Origin: Pseudarthrobacter sp. IC2-21
GTDB taxonomy: Bacteria; Actinomycetota; Actinomycetes; Actinomycetales; Micrococcaceae
NCBI RefSeq assembly: GCF_034048115.1
Contig: NZ_CP139145.1
Span: forward strand, 2,914,001-2,978,000
Length of the DNA stretch: 64,000 bases
Direction of reading: 5' to 3'
Under the pieces are notes generated by a model, which had not been told where the DNA came from, searched no databases, and worked only from the letters and a program-made list of their open reading frames with translations. A program made the position numbers and the translations under genes. Numbering within the stretch: position 1 is the first letter of the stretch; every line of letters starts with the position of its first letter. Positions 23,310 to 32,076 of this stretch are shown piece after piece.

Positions 23310-24182
23310 CTACTTAGTCGTCACCAGGCCTTCGGTGGTCTGTTCAATCGTGCTCTTCTGGATCTTGAGGTTCTCGTGCATTTCGGTTCCGGTTACGAAC
23401 TCCGCGACCTTTTCGATCGTAAGGTCAGGATCAGTCTGCCCTTGCGTGGTTCCTATAAGAATGTCGGCGACAAGCCCCGCGGCAGAGAACAACGTGTGAC
23501 CAGTGAACGGTACCGATTCATGCACCAGATATGCAGCAGCTGGGCCAACTAGCTCCGGTTTTGCGAACTGAACTGATGCTAAAATTTCTGGCTGCTTGAC
23601 GTTATCGACAAGCATCGGGGTAAGCGCAGCAGGCGCCAAGTTGTTTACCTTAATGCCAGATGCCCTTCCTTCAAGCGCGAGAGAACGACCGAGGCTAAAA
23701 TTCGCGGCCTTCGCTGCAGCGTATCCCGCCCAGCCTTCCATCCCAAAAATGTTTGCCGAGGTTATGTTGAGAATGCGACCATAGCCAGCCTTCTCCATTA
23801 CAGGCCAAACAGCGCGAGTCATATTGACTGTCCCGAAGTAGTGGACGTCCATCAGGAGGCGAAGGTCCTCCATGCTGTCCTCCATGAACGGACGCTCCCA
23901 ACCAACGCCCGCATTATTGATAAGGCCATCAAGACTGCCGTAATTTGATAGCGCTGCATCTACAGCAGCTTTCGCGGTGGTTTGATCCGACACGCTCCCA
24001 ATGACGGAGACGGCCTTTCCGCCATCTGCACCAATCGATGCGGCTACCTTTTCGGCATTTTCGCCAAGATCGACGATCACGACGGCGGCTCCGCGGCTAG
24101 CGAGCAGCCTTGCATACACTTCACCAAGGCCGCTACCGGCACCAGTGATGATGATGGTTCGGTTATCGAAACGTAGGGTCAT
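23310..24182 (-). CDS. SDR family dehydrogenase (multifunctional-enzyme type), 290 aa
   Basis: Short-chain dehydrogenase resembling the (3R)-hydroxyacyl-CoA dehydrogenase domain of peroxisomal multifunctional enzyme 2. TIIITGAGSGLGEVYARLLA is the coenzyme motif with VVIVDLG at beta-2, pointing to NAD. Next come INNAGVGWERPFMEDS, then Ser in NITSANIFG and YAAAKAANFSLGRSL for the YxxxK pair. The C-terminal third (after LVHESVPFTGHTLFSAAG) is longer than in classical SDRs, as in that subgroup. The ATG at 24182 has AGGA upstream. Same operon as the ABC transporter genes. Confidence 0.87.
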   Translation of the reverse strand: MTLRFDNRTIIITGAGSGLGEVYARLLASRGAAVVIVDLGENAEKVAASIGADGGKAVSVIGSVSDQTTAKAAVDAALSNYGSLDGLINNAGVGWERPFMEDSMEDLRLLMDVHYFGTVNMTRAVWPVMEKAGYGRILNITSANIFGMEGWAGYAAAKAANFSLGRSLALEGRASGIKVNNLAPAALTPMLVDNVKQPEILASVQFAKPELVGPAAAYLVHESVPFTGHTLFSAAGLVADILIGTTQGQTDPDLTIEKVAEFVTGTEMHENLKIQKSTIEQTTEGLVTTK

Positions 24183-24326
24183 TGCTTTTCCTGTTCTCAT
24201 GTCTAGTTCTTGCACGGTGTTGCAGTTGTCCATACTCTGTCTGGTCGAGGCTCCGTTCTCAGGGGAGAATGAATCATGACCAGCCGAATCAAGTAGCAGC
24301 AGTAGGGCTCAGGTCTAGTCGGTGCC

Positions 24327-24458
24327 GTGAGAGGCAGGACGTCCTGGAAGGACAAGGAAGCGTCCCGTCACCCGGACCGGGTCAACCGCCGTTGGGACAT
24401 CAAGGCGGCAAACACTGTTTGGGTGGCGGACTTTGCCTACGTCTGGACCTAGGCCGGG
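24327..24458 (+). pseudogene. Remnant of an IS3-family transposase (orfB) inside the operon
   Basis: The + strand reads RHPDRVNRRWDIKAANTVWV and then ADFAYVWT-stop-AG, the N-terminal catalytic region of an IS3 OrfB (NxLWVADFTYV with the first Asp). It is only about 44 codons, has an internal stop, and lies opposite to the SDR genes around it in the gap 24183-24463. Confidence 0.75.
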
Positions 24459-24463
24459 TTTTG

Positions 24464-25354
24464 TTAGGTCTTCTCCTTCACCCCGGACGTGGCCTCCCGC
24501 GAGCCTCCACGAAGCCCGGCCTGGCTCCAGTACTGCTCGACGTACAGACCGATGTCTTGCCCGAACGAGCTAAGGGTAACGGCTGTTGCGCCACCGTCCA
24601 CCGGGATGGTCACGCCATTTACATGGGCTGAGAGATCAGATGCAAGAAAGACGGCAACCTTCGCTATGTCTGGCGCAAATCCAACCCGCCCTGAGGGCAT
24701 GGTGCCCCCGAGCCGTTCCGCAAGAAACTCCGCGAACTCCTCCGCCTGGTCGAGAGGAACACCGTAGCTTTTCGCCATGATCGGCGTCATCACTACGCCG
24801 GGAGCAATAGCATTCGACCGAATTCCTTGTCGAGCCAATTCGGCAGCGGCCTGCCGTACGACCCCGACTACAGCGTGTTTGGCGGCGGTGTACCCAACGC
24901 TGCTCCAGCCACCCTCGAGCCCGGCTGAACTAGCAGTCGAGATGATTGAACCGCCAGTGCCCTGCTTCACGAATTGCCGAGCCGCGTACTTATGTCCCAA
25001 AAGCACGGAGGTGCTCAGGAGTTCAAACGTCCGGCCTGCGCCTTCAGATTCGATCTCCATAATGGGCGAGGGATCACCTTGCGCCCCAGCGTTGTTGAAG
25101 AAGATATCGAGCTTGCCATACGTCTCGACAGCGAAATCGACAGCGGCTGCGACATCTGATTCCTGCGTGACATTCACATGAAGATAGGCCGCCTGCTCGC
25201 CGAGATCCTGAGAGATCTGGTCTCCGAGCTTGTCTTGAATATCTGCAATTATCACGCTGGCGCCTTCAGCTACGAAGTGTTGCACAGCCGCGAGACCGAT
25301 GCCGCTCGTGCCCCCGGTAACGACGGCGACCTTATTAGCCAGTAATTTGGTCAT
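24464..25354 (-). CDS. SDR family oxidoreductase, 296 aa
   Basis: Classical short-chain dehydrogenase: VAVVTGGTSGIGLAAVQHF (TGxxxGIG), Asp at the end of beta-2 (IIADIQ; NAD preference), FFNNAGAQGDPSP, catalytic Ser in ISTASSAGLEGG and YTAAKHAVVGVVRQAA (YxxxK). AIAPGVVMTPIMAKSYGV and VNGVTIPVDGGATAV follow. The C-terminus is extended by about 30 residues. It resembles secondary-alcohol or cyclohexanol/carveol-type dehydrogenases, but the substrate cannot be deduced. I chose the ATG at 25354 (MTKLLANKVAVV); the open frame runs 22 codons further upstream without conservation. It follows the permease gene after 62 bases. Confidence 0.88.
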   Translation of the reverse strand: MTKLLANKVAVVTGGTSGIGLAAVQHFVAEGASVIIADIQDKLGDQISQDLGEQAAYLHVNVTQESDVAAAVDFAVETYGKLDIFFNNAGAQGDPSPIMEIESEGAGRTFELLSTSVLLGHKYAARQFVKQGTGGSIISTASSAGLEGGWSSVGYTAAKHAVVGVVRQAAAELARQGIRSNAIAPGVVMTPIMAKSYGVPLDQAEEFAEFLAERLGGTMPSGRVGFAPDIAKVAVFLASDLSAHVNGVTIPVDGGATAVTLSSFGQDIGLYVEQYWSQAGLRGGSREATSGVKEKT

Positions 25355-25416
25355 GGGTTCCAACTTTCTGTTTCGGGTATGTGCCTTTCGCGCAGCACAC
25401 GGGTATACGTCAAAGA

Positions 25417-26457
25417 TCAATTAGTCCCTGTTTTATTCTTTCTGCGAAATACATTTCCCCAAGGCACCACTCTTACCGTTGATGCGATTGCTATCGCAAT
25501 GGCATTAACCAGAAGCCTGACCGACTCGGGTGCCCCGAGGGTCAGCACCATCTGCACAACCTGAGAAAGGAAGAGGGCGGCGATAGCTGAGGAAACCACG
25601 CTGCCGCGCCCTCCTGAGAGCACCGCTCCGCCCACAATCACGGCGGTGATAATAGGGAAAAGATAGGGTGTTCCGATCGAAATAGATGACTTGCCTAGGT
25701 AGGCGACGAGTAGCACTCCGGCAAGTCCCGCGAAGAACCCCGAGGCCACATAACTGCCAGCGATATAGCGGTCAACCTTGACGCCCGTCGCTCGCGCTGT
25801 AGATGGGTTTGCACCCACACCCACAAACCTGCGTCCAGTCGAGGACTTCGACATGAAGATTGCGGTCGCGGCAACCAGCAATACTGCGAGCCAAACGATA
25901 AGTGGCAGCCCTAGCAAGGAATTCTTGGCGAACCAGGTTAATTCCGAGGGCGCATTGAAGGCGCTTCCTGCTGAAACGGTCCACATCCCACCCAATAGAA
26001 GCGAATTCAGTGCAAGCGAAGAGATGATTGGCGTGACGTTGAGCTTCGCGATGAAAAACCCGTTGAGCAACCCAGCCAAAATGGAAACGACCAGTGCCAA
26101 TCCAACTGAGACGGCACCCGATGTCCCCAGTCTTTCTGGGGCGAATACGGTAATGGTCGCCGCCAAGGTTATATATCCGGGTGCTGCCAGATCAATCCCC
26201 TTCTGCTGTACCACGAGTGTCTGACCGATCGCTGCCACAGCGAGTACCGCGGTCGGCACAATCATTGCGAGCAGTGAAGCTTGAAGCAAAGACCTGGGTG
26301 CGATTATTGCGGATGCCACGAACACCAGAACGGTTGCAATGACGACCGGCGTCCATTGCTTGCTCCCCATCCGCTGCCAGACGCTTCCACTCGGCTGGCT
26401 CTCTACACGATTGCCAAACCGCTCTTCCGGGGGTGACTTAATTTGATTGAGTGTCAT
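25417..26457 (-). CDS. ABC transporter permease, sugar (RbsC/XylH) type, 346 aa
   Basis: Polytopic permease of the branched-chain/ribose family (BPD_transp_2). Hydrophobic segments run from about residue 35 to the end, with the conserved VGVGANPSTARATGVKVDRY, the cytoplasmic coupling loop equivalent of RbsC. It pairs with the permease half of the fused 837-residue protein encoded 12 bases upstream, giving a heterodimeric channel. The ATG at 26457 has AAGGA upstream. The family normally imports sugars or other small polar compounds. Embedding in this catabolic operon suggests it takes up the pathway substrate or a glycoside of it. Confidence 0.88.
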   Translation of the reverse strand: MTLNQIKSPPEERFGNRVESQPSGSVWQRMGSKQWTPVVIATVLVFVASAIIAPRSLLQASLLAMIVPTAVLAVAAIGQTLVVQQKGIDLAAPGYITLAATITVFAPERLGTSGAVSVGLALVVSILAGLLNGFFIAKLNVTPIISSLALNSLLLGGMWTVSAGSAFNAPSELTWFAKNSLLGLPLIVWLAVLLVAATAIFMSKSSTGRRFVGVGANPSTARATGVKVDRYIAGSYVASGFFAGLAGVLLVAYLGKSSISIGTPYLFPIITAVIVGGAVLSGGRGSVVSSAIAALFLSQVVQMVLTLGAPESVRLLVNAIAIAIASTVRVVPWGNVFRRKNKTGTN

Positions 26458-26469
26458 GACTTTTAGTCC

Positions 26470-28983
26470 TTAATGGCCGACCGCTGCTTTTTTGCGAGCA
26501 ATTGAATACAGTGCGACTGATGCGATAGTCATGGCACCGATGAGGTAGTACTGCCAGTCAGGTGTGAGTCCAAGGAAGACGGACATCGCGTTCACAACAT
26601 TGATAAGAATCGCGCCGAGGATCACACCCAAGAAGGAGCCCCTCCCACCAAACAAGCTTGCCCCTCCGAGGACCGCAGCTGTGATGCCAAGCAAGGTGTA
26701 TGAAATACCTGCTTGCGGGTCACCGGTTCCGTTCTGAGACATCAAGAGCACGCCTGCTAGTGAAGCCAGAAGGCTTGAAGACAGATAGGCCGCGAACCGA
26801 GTTGCCTTTGGATTAAGACCGTTCACGCGCGCAGACTCTTCAAATGAACCTACCGCACGGAGAGCAATGCCCGGGCGGGAGTACTTGAGGAAGTAGCCCA
26901 GGATAAGCGCCATGATAAGAGCCGCAATGAATGCCAAGGGAATAAACCCGATTGTTGCTTTCAGAGGGTCCGTTACCGCGGAACTGATCCGACCCCCGCG
27001 AGTCGGGCGTAACGTAAAGGATACGGCCTGTATTGCAATATAGGTGATAAGGGTCGCAATGATGGGGTTCATCTTGAGCAAGTCAATGAAGCCCCAGTTG
27101 ATCGCTCCGACGACTATCGCTGCCAGAAGCATGTATAGCCAGCCCGTCGCCTGCGAGGGCCCTGTCACACCATCCACTAGATAGAACGAAGCAATGACCG
27201 GCACCAAGCCCATCAAGGGTCCAATTGAGAGGTCTATACCTCCAGTCAGGAGAACGAACAGTTGGCCCATCGCGATGAGTGCCAGAGGGGCTGTGAGAAT
27301 CAGGATTCCAGATAAGTTCGTCGCTCCAAGAAATCGGGAGTTAGCGATGAAGCTGATGAGTGTCAGCAGCATGATCAGTCCGCCGACGACAGCAACTGGG
27401 GCGGTGTCTCCAGCAAGCCATCCCGAGCGTCTTCTCTGGTTCTGCTCGACACGAACCCGTTGGGTATCCGCCTTGAGCGCTGATCCGGTGATTGCCTCTT
27501 CCGTGATCTCATCGTCGACAAGCTCGTTGATGACATGCCCTCGAGACATGACCAGGACACGGTCTGCAACGCCCTCCAACTCCAGTGCGCTGGAGGAGTG
27601 GATGATGACTATGGCACCTCGCGCCGCCGCGTCCCGGAGTAGCTGGTAAATCTCGCTTTTTGCACCCACGTCAACACCCTGCGTGGGTTCTTCAACGAGG
27701 AAAATGGTCGGCTCATTTGCAAGAGCGCTACCGAGCAGAGCCTTCTGTTGATTTCCCCCGGAGAGAGCCTCGATCGGTGTATCAAGCGACGGCGTCTTTA
27801 CATTGAAGTCTCGAATCACCTGCACGGCATGTTTCCGGAGTGTCTTTTCCCGGGCCCAGCCGCGCTGGCTCAGTGACCGTAAGTTGCGGAAGACCGTATT
27901 CTCGGCCACCGAGAGCCCAGATAGCACCCCTTCATTATGGCGATCACCAGTCAGATAGGTGATTCCGTTGACCGTAGAGGAGTGCTGGTCGTTAAGTCGT
28001 AGTTTCTTCCCCCCGACCGAGACCGAACCGCTTGCGTTCTCAAGACCTGCCAGCACGCGAAGCAGGTTCTTTTGTCCGTTGCCCTCGATACCAGCGAGTC
28101 CGATGACGTCGCCGCGCTTAACTTCGAGTGACACCTGGTTAAGGTTTAGATTCGACAGATTTGAAATGCTTAGGAGGGGAGCGTCGTCACCGCCTTGAAA
28201 GGCGATTTTTTCTGGGAAAAACACATCGAGCTCGCGGCCAATGATAAGCTGCACAATTTGATCCTCAGTGAGATCAGCAGCCTTATGAGTGCCGATGCTC
28301 TTGCCATTGCGCAACACCGTGATGCGGTCGGCGATCTCCTTCACCTCGTTGAGGCGATGCGAGATGTAAACGACGGCTGTGCCTTTTGCAACCAACCGGC
28401 GAATGTGGTGGAAGAGCACCCCGACTTCTTCGGCTACGAGATGCTCGGTCGGTTCGTCGAGAATCAACACGCGCGGTTTCTGTGCAAGCGCGCGACAAAT
28501 ATCCACAATGAAACGATTTTGGGGACCCAGTTGCTCGACTCGGTCCCGGACATCGATCGAGGTTTCCCCCCACGTCGAGAGTACCCGTTCCGCCCAAGCC
28601 ATCAGTGCGGGCACTGGTGGACGAAACTCCGTCGTGACGCCGAGGTATAGGTTCTCCGCTACGGTCAGGTCAGGCATGAGTGCCGGCTCCTGGCGGACAA
28701 TCGCTATGCCCCGTTTACGCGCAGCCTGAGGATCGGCCTCGTCGAGCCTCTCGTCGAGAATTGTGACCGTACCTAAATCTGATTGAAGCGCACCCGAAGT
28801 GATTGCCATCAACGTTGATTTACCGGCACCATTTTCCCCAACAACACCGTGAACCTCACCGGTACGGACCTCAAGATTTACATTGTCCAGCGCGCGCACA
28901 CCCGGAAAGTCTTTCGTAATTCCTTTTAGGGAGAGCGCAATCTTTGAAGTTTCGGTGTCGGTTGATATCCCAGCAACAGACAT
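26470..28983 (-). CDS. Fused sugar-type ABC transporter: two ATPase domains plus permease, 837 aa
   Basis: Residues 1-250 and 265-500 are RbsA-like ATPase domains, and residues about 520-837 are an RbsC-like permease. ATPase 1 has a good Walker A (GENGAGKST) and Walker B (VLILDEPTEHL) but a degenerate signature (LGPQNRFIVDICRAL). ATPase 2 has a good signature (LSGGNQQK) and IFLVEEPTQGVD, but a degenerate Walker A (GIEGNGQKNLL), so one composite ATP site should be active. The permease part shows VLLTGGIDLSIGP and AVGSFEESARVNGLNP. RbsA and RbsC are usually separate proteins, so this fusion is unusual. It follows the binding-protein gene across two hairpins and precedes a second permease. Confidence 0.92.
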   Translation of the reverse strand: MSVAGISTDTETSKIALSLKGITKDFPGVRALDNVNLEVRTGEVHGVVGENGAGKSTLMAITSGALQSDLGTVTILDERLDEADPQAARKRGIAIVRQEPALMPDLTVAENLYLGVTTEFRPPVPALMAWAERVLSTWGETSIDVRDRVEQLGPQNRFIVDICRALAQKPRVLILDEPTEHLVAEEVGVLFHHIRRLVAKGTAVVYISHRLNEVKEIADRITVLRNGKSIGTHKAADLTEDQIVQLIIGRELDVFFPEKIAFQGGDDAPLLSISNLSNLNLNQVSLEVKRGDVIGLAGIEGNGQKNLLRVLAGLENASGSVSVGGKKLRLNDQHSSTVNGITYLTGDRHNEGVLSGLSVAENTVFRNLRSLSQRGWAREKTLRKHAVQVIRDFNVKTPSLDTPIEALSGGNQQKALLGSALANEPTIFLVEEPTQGVDVGAKSEIYQLLRDAAARGAIVIIHSSSALELEGVADRVLVMSRGHVINELVDDEITEEAITGSALKADTQRVRVEQNQRRRSGWLAGDTAPVAVVGGLIMLLTLISFIANSRFLGATNLSGILILTAPLALIAMGQLFVLLTGGIDLSIGPLMGLVPVIASFYLVDGVTGPSQATGWLYMLLAAIVVGAINWGFIDLLKMNPIIATLITYIAIQAVSFTLRPTRGGRISSAVTDPLKATIGFIPLAFIAALIMALILGYFLKYSRPGIALRAVGSFEESARVNGLNPKATRFAAYLSSSLLASLAGVLLMSQNGTGDPQAGISYTLLGITAAVLGGASLFGGRGSFLGVILGAILINVVNAMSVFLGLTPDWQYYLIGAMTIASVALYSIARKKAAVGH

Positions 28984-29018
28984 AGCGGGGGCGACCTTTC
29001 GTATGGCAACTAGAAGCG

Positions 29019-29052
29019 TTGTAAAGAAGCAGGGGCCCCTGCTTCTTTACAA
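29019..29052. repeat. Perfect 34-bp palindrome between binding-protein and ABC genes
   Basis: The two 17-base arms are exact reverse complements (left arm TTGTAAAGAAGCAGGGG) with no spacer. It lies in the leader of the ATPase-permease gene, 36 bases before its ATG. It could act as a transcript hairpin that lowers expression of the membrane genes relative to the binding protein, or as a protein-binding site. Confidence 0.8.
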
Positions 29053-29115
29053 GCACTTCTTTAGTAAGGGGATGCAGAGTTGGATGTATCAGTAATATGG
29101 CTAACTTTTGGTTAT

Positions 29116-29133
29116 GTTCGGGGCTATCCGAAC
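29116..29133. terminator. Hairpin at the end of the binding-protein gene
   Basis: GTTCGG - GGCTAT - CCGAAC overlaps the stop of the binding-protein gene and shares loop and arm sequence with the hairpin at 23246-23279. Confidence 0.5.
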
Positions 29134-30269
29134 AACTGCTTAACCTTTGTGTCCGAGAGAGAAGTCGTCCAGTCGACGTCAGGCGAGGCGGAAGCATCGC
29201 ACGTCGGTTCCATTCCTGGGGTTAGGGTGTCAACGACTGCCCACGGGGCAACTGTGAGTGACTGGTCGAACTTGACACCGTTGATCTCCGCAAGCACACG
29301 GCGTAGCGACGATATTGAACCCATGTGGTTACCATCAGTCGAGAAGTAAGGAAAATCTCGACGCTTATCCCATCCACAGTTCAGCCCGTTTGTTGCAGCG
29401 GAAACGGCAAGCGCAGGCGGTTTGAATCCTGACGCGTCATAAGCTTCCAAGACCGTATTAACGACTCCACCGTTATCAGCAATCACGCCGTCGATGCGCC
29501 CGTGCTTTGCGAGGAGGGCAGACATCACGGTGCGTGCTTGTGCGGCGTCATTGCTAATTGGTTGGAATTCCTCCTCAACGAGGGACAAACCGGGGTATTG
29601 CTTGAGGTTCTCCCTAATCGCCTCCATGTTGGAGATACTGGAAGGCTGTCCGGGGCCGCCCCCGAGGAAGACAATGGTCCCTTTACCCTTAAGTGCCCGA
29701 TTCATGAATTCTGCCCAGAGCACTCCATTGCCCTTTGTGTAGACCTCACCAACAGCCGTAACTTCCTTACCAGTTGTCGCGCCAGACGAGGATACGTAGG
29801 TCACGATCGGGATACCCGCATCTTTAACGGCCTGCATCGCTGGGAGCATAGCCTCGCCGAACAGGGGATCGATGACGACACCGTCTACGCCCTGCGCAAC
29901 GAGTGAGTTGAGATCTGAGTTTGCCTTGGCGGGATCTGCTTGCGCGTCAGTCGTCGTCAAAGTGACGTTCGGGCAGAACTTAGCAAGGTGATCCTTGAGA
30001 ATGGCATCCTGGGTGAGGAGCCAGCCCACCCCGAGTCCTCGGGGATGTGCGATCACAAGTTTTTTGTCGCCACAAAGCTTAGACGTGTCAAACGAATCGA
30101 CAAGCTCTTTAGCGGACTTAAAGGTCGTAGCTACACCCGTGGTCGCGTAGGAGTTGTCACCCTGCTTTGCTGCAGTTCCGTCGGCGGTCGTAGCGGGAGC
30201 GCACGCAACGAGCGATACGCCGAGTCCAAATACTGTCGCTACAGTACCGATTCTGATTAATTTCCTCAT
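29124..30269 (-). CDS. ABC transporter substrate-binding lipoprotein, sugar type, 381 aa
   Basis: Periplasmic-binding-protein fold (RbsB/Peripla_BP_4). The ATG at 30269 begins a lipoprotein signal peptide MRKLIRIGTVATVFGLGVSL with lipobox LVAC. Conserved regions are KLVIAHPRGLGVGWLLTQDA, GVDGVVIDPLFGEAMLPAMQ and FLGGGPGQPSSISNMEAI. It is anchored outside the membrane and delivers substrate to the two permease units. It is the first gene of a six-gene leftward operon. A TTGACA (30394-30399 on the complement) next to an operator at 30401-30414 suggests repression by the TetR protein. The ligand is unknown. Confidence 0.9.
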   Translation of the reverse strand: MRKLIRIGTVATVFGLGVSLVACAPATTADGTAAKQGDNSYATTGVATTFKSAKELVDSFDTSKLCGDKKLVIAHPRGLGVGWLLTQDAILKDHLAKFCPNVTLTTTDAQADPAKANSDLNSLVAQGVDGVVIDPLFGEAMLPAMQAVKDAGIPIVTYVSSSGATTGKEVTAVGEVYTKGNGVLWAEFMNRALKGKGTIVFLGGGPGQPSSISNMEAIRENLKQYPGLSLVEEEFQPISNDAAQARTVMSALLAKHGRIDGVIADNGGVVNTVLEAYDASGFKPPALAVSAATNGLNCGWDKRRDFPYFSTDGNHMGSISSLRRVLAEINGVKFDQSLTVAPWAVVDTLTPGMEPTCDASASPDVDWTTSLSDTKVKQLFG

Positions 30270-30400
30270 TGAAATTGCCTCACTATAACTCAATGCGCTT
30301 CCGTAGCGCATGGATAGTTCATCCACGCTCCGACTGGGTGGAGCGTCGATACCGGTGCGTATCTGGTGGCCAGTGAACACTGCAACCTCCCGTCTTGTCA

Positions 30401-30414
30401 ACCAGTCGTTTGGA
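30401..30414. promoter_or_regulatory. TetR-type operator (site 9)
   Basis: ACCAGTCGTTTGGA, directly upstream of and touching a TTGACA -35-like element for the leftward ABC-transporter operon. The shared region 30270-30822 otherwise holds no gene. Confidence 0.65.
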
Positions 30415-30679
30415 TGATTCGCCCCATCACTTGATCTCGAGTTGACGATTTACTCGCATATCACCACTGGGAGAAAAGATTTTCTGCGGCATTTTTGGTA
30501 GCCACCACAACGAGCTTCGCACCACTGGCCTGACGCAGGTTTGTGTGGTCCCCGCAACGATCCTCGCTGACCTGTACTCGCGATTATTGATAGGTACGGA
30601 GGCCTCGAAAGGCTTCCAGTGTGCCCATGGCAGGCCGAGGCCCAGCCTCAATCAGCTAAAAAAGCTGAGTCTACATTCG

Positions 30680-30693
30680 ACCAAACGCACGGT
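30680..30693. promoter_or_regulatory. TetR-type operator (site 10)
   Basis: ACCAAACGCACGGT keeps the left half of the palindrome perfectly; the right half is weaker. It lies 130 bases upstream of the LLM monooxygenase gene. Confidence 0.5.
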
Positions 30694-30822
30694 AGGCTAT
30701 ATGGTAAGTCACATAGTGCCGCGAGCTCATTCGCAACGGCACTGAGTCAGGTCGCTCCGAACACACGAACGGCACATAGTTCAGTACAAGTGATTCTTCA
30801 CAAAGAGGTAAGGAATTGATTC

Positions 30823-32001
30823 ATGGAGTTCAGTAAGAAGGACAAGCTCAAGTTCGGCATCTTCATCGGTCCATACCACAAGCCCGGCATCAATCCGACC
30901 CTTTCCATCCAGCAGGATCTCGAGATCATTGAGCAGATGGATCGCCTCGGCTTTGACGAGGCCTGGGTCGGGGAGCACCATTCAGGCGGGATCGAGCTTG
31001 TAGATGACCCAATGCTACTAATCGCGGCGGCAGCGGAGCGGACTAAGCGTATAAAGTTTGGCACGGGCGCGGTATCGCTTCCGTGGCACCACCCGTTCCA
31101 GGTCGCTTCTCGTATCGTTCAGCTCTCCCACCAGACCCGGGGCCGTGTGCACCTTGGTGTGGCGCCAGGACAGCTCGTGCAGGACGCGACGATGATGGGT
31201 ACTGATGTTAAGCAGCACCGTCTGATGATGGAGGAATCGCTGAGCTGCATCATCCGGCTTCTGAAGGGTGAGGTTGTCACCCACAAGACGGACTGGTTCA
31301 CCCTTGAGAACGCTGAACTCCAGCTGCTGCCTTACAACAACTTCGATGTTCAAATCGTGAGCGTAATTTCTCCAAATGCTCCGTATGCGGCCGGCAAGAA
31401 CGGCGCCAACATCATCTCCGTGGCCGCGACCGACCCTGCCGGTTTCAAGGTCCTCGATAAGCAGTGGGCACTGATGGAAAAGACGGCGGTTGAATTCAAT
31501 CAACCCGCACCGGAGCGTTCAAAGTGGCGGCTCATGGGACCAATGCACTTGGCGCCGACCCTGGAACAGGCTATCGAAGAGATTCGTTGGGGTATGCCGT
31601 CTACCGAGACCTACCGTGCGAATATTCATAAGCAGGCTCAGGGACTCGACTACCATGACGTTGAAACCGCCGTGAAGATTTTTAATGAGAGCGGCGCCGC
31701 GATCGTTGGCACGCCTGAGATGGCCCGTGCTCAGATCCGGAGGCTCTTGGACAAGACAGGCGGCTTTGGCACTTATTTGCTGATGGGGGTGGACTGGGCA
31801 GACCACGATGCAACCTTGCGCAGTCACCGTCTGTTTGCTCAGGAAGTCATGCCCTATTTCGATGGCACGATCGAGCAGCCCCTGAAGTCATATGACATGG
31901 TCATGAACGACGGTGGTGTTGGTGCGGACATTACCTGGGAGGCCCAGCAGCTGGTCGTGGATCAGCTCGGCTTGGACAAGAGTGTCACTGCTATGGGCTA
32001 G
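30823..32001 (+). CDS. LLM-class flavin-dependent monooxygenase (limonene monooxygenase LimB-like), 392 aa
   Basis: Bacterial luciferase-like TIM barrel that uses reduced flavin from a separate reductase. The N-terminal FGIFIGPYHKPGINPTLSIQ, GFDEAWVGEHHSGGIELVDD and IKFGTGAVSLPWHHPFQVAS are typical of the LLM subgroup annotated as limonene 1,2-monooxygenase. RGRVHLGVAPGQLVQDATM covers the flavin-phosphate region. Possible reactions are epoxidation or Baeyer-Villiger oxidation of a cyclic ketone; the sequence does not decide. AAGGA precedes the ATG. It is monocistronic, ended by a strong hairpin, and divergent from the ABC operon with one operator for each side. No flavin reductase gene is present in the window. 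Confidence 0.87.
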   Translation: MEFSKKDKLKFGIFIGPYHKPGINPTLSIQQDLEIIEQMDRLGFDEAWVGEHHSGGIELVDDPMLLIAAAAERTKRIKFGTGAVSLPWHHPFQVASRIVQLSHQTRGRVHLGVAPGQLVQDATMMGTDVKQHRLMMEESLSCIIRLLKGEVVTHKTDWFTLENAELQLLPYNNFDVQIVSVISPNAPYAAGKNGANIISVAATDPAGFKVLDKQWALMEKTAVEFNQPAPERSKWRLMGPMHLAPTLEQAIEEIRWGMPSTETYRANIHKQAQGLDYHDVETAVKIFNESGAAIVGTPEMARAQIRRLLDKTGGFGTYLLMGVDWADHDATLRSHRLFAQEVMPYFDGTIEQPLKSYDMVMNDGGVGADITWEAQQLVVDQLGLDKSVTAMG

Positions 32002-32007
32002 TAGCCT

Positions 32008-32065
32008 GTGACAGAATCAGGGGCTCCTTCCGAAGGGATTTCGGGAGGGCCCCTGATGCTGTCAC
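32008..32065. terminator. Strong terminator hairpin after the LLM gene
   Basis: GTGACAG..ATCAGGGG..TCC pairs with GGA..CCCCTGAT..CTGTCAC, an almost complete 20-bp stem with a loop of about 13 bases, starting seven bases after the stop. Confidence 0.75.
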
Positions 32066-32076
32066 CAGGCTGAGTT

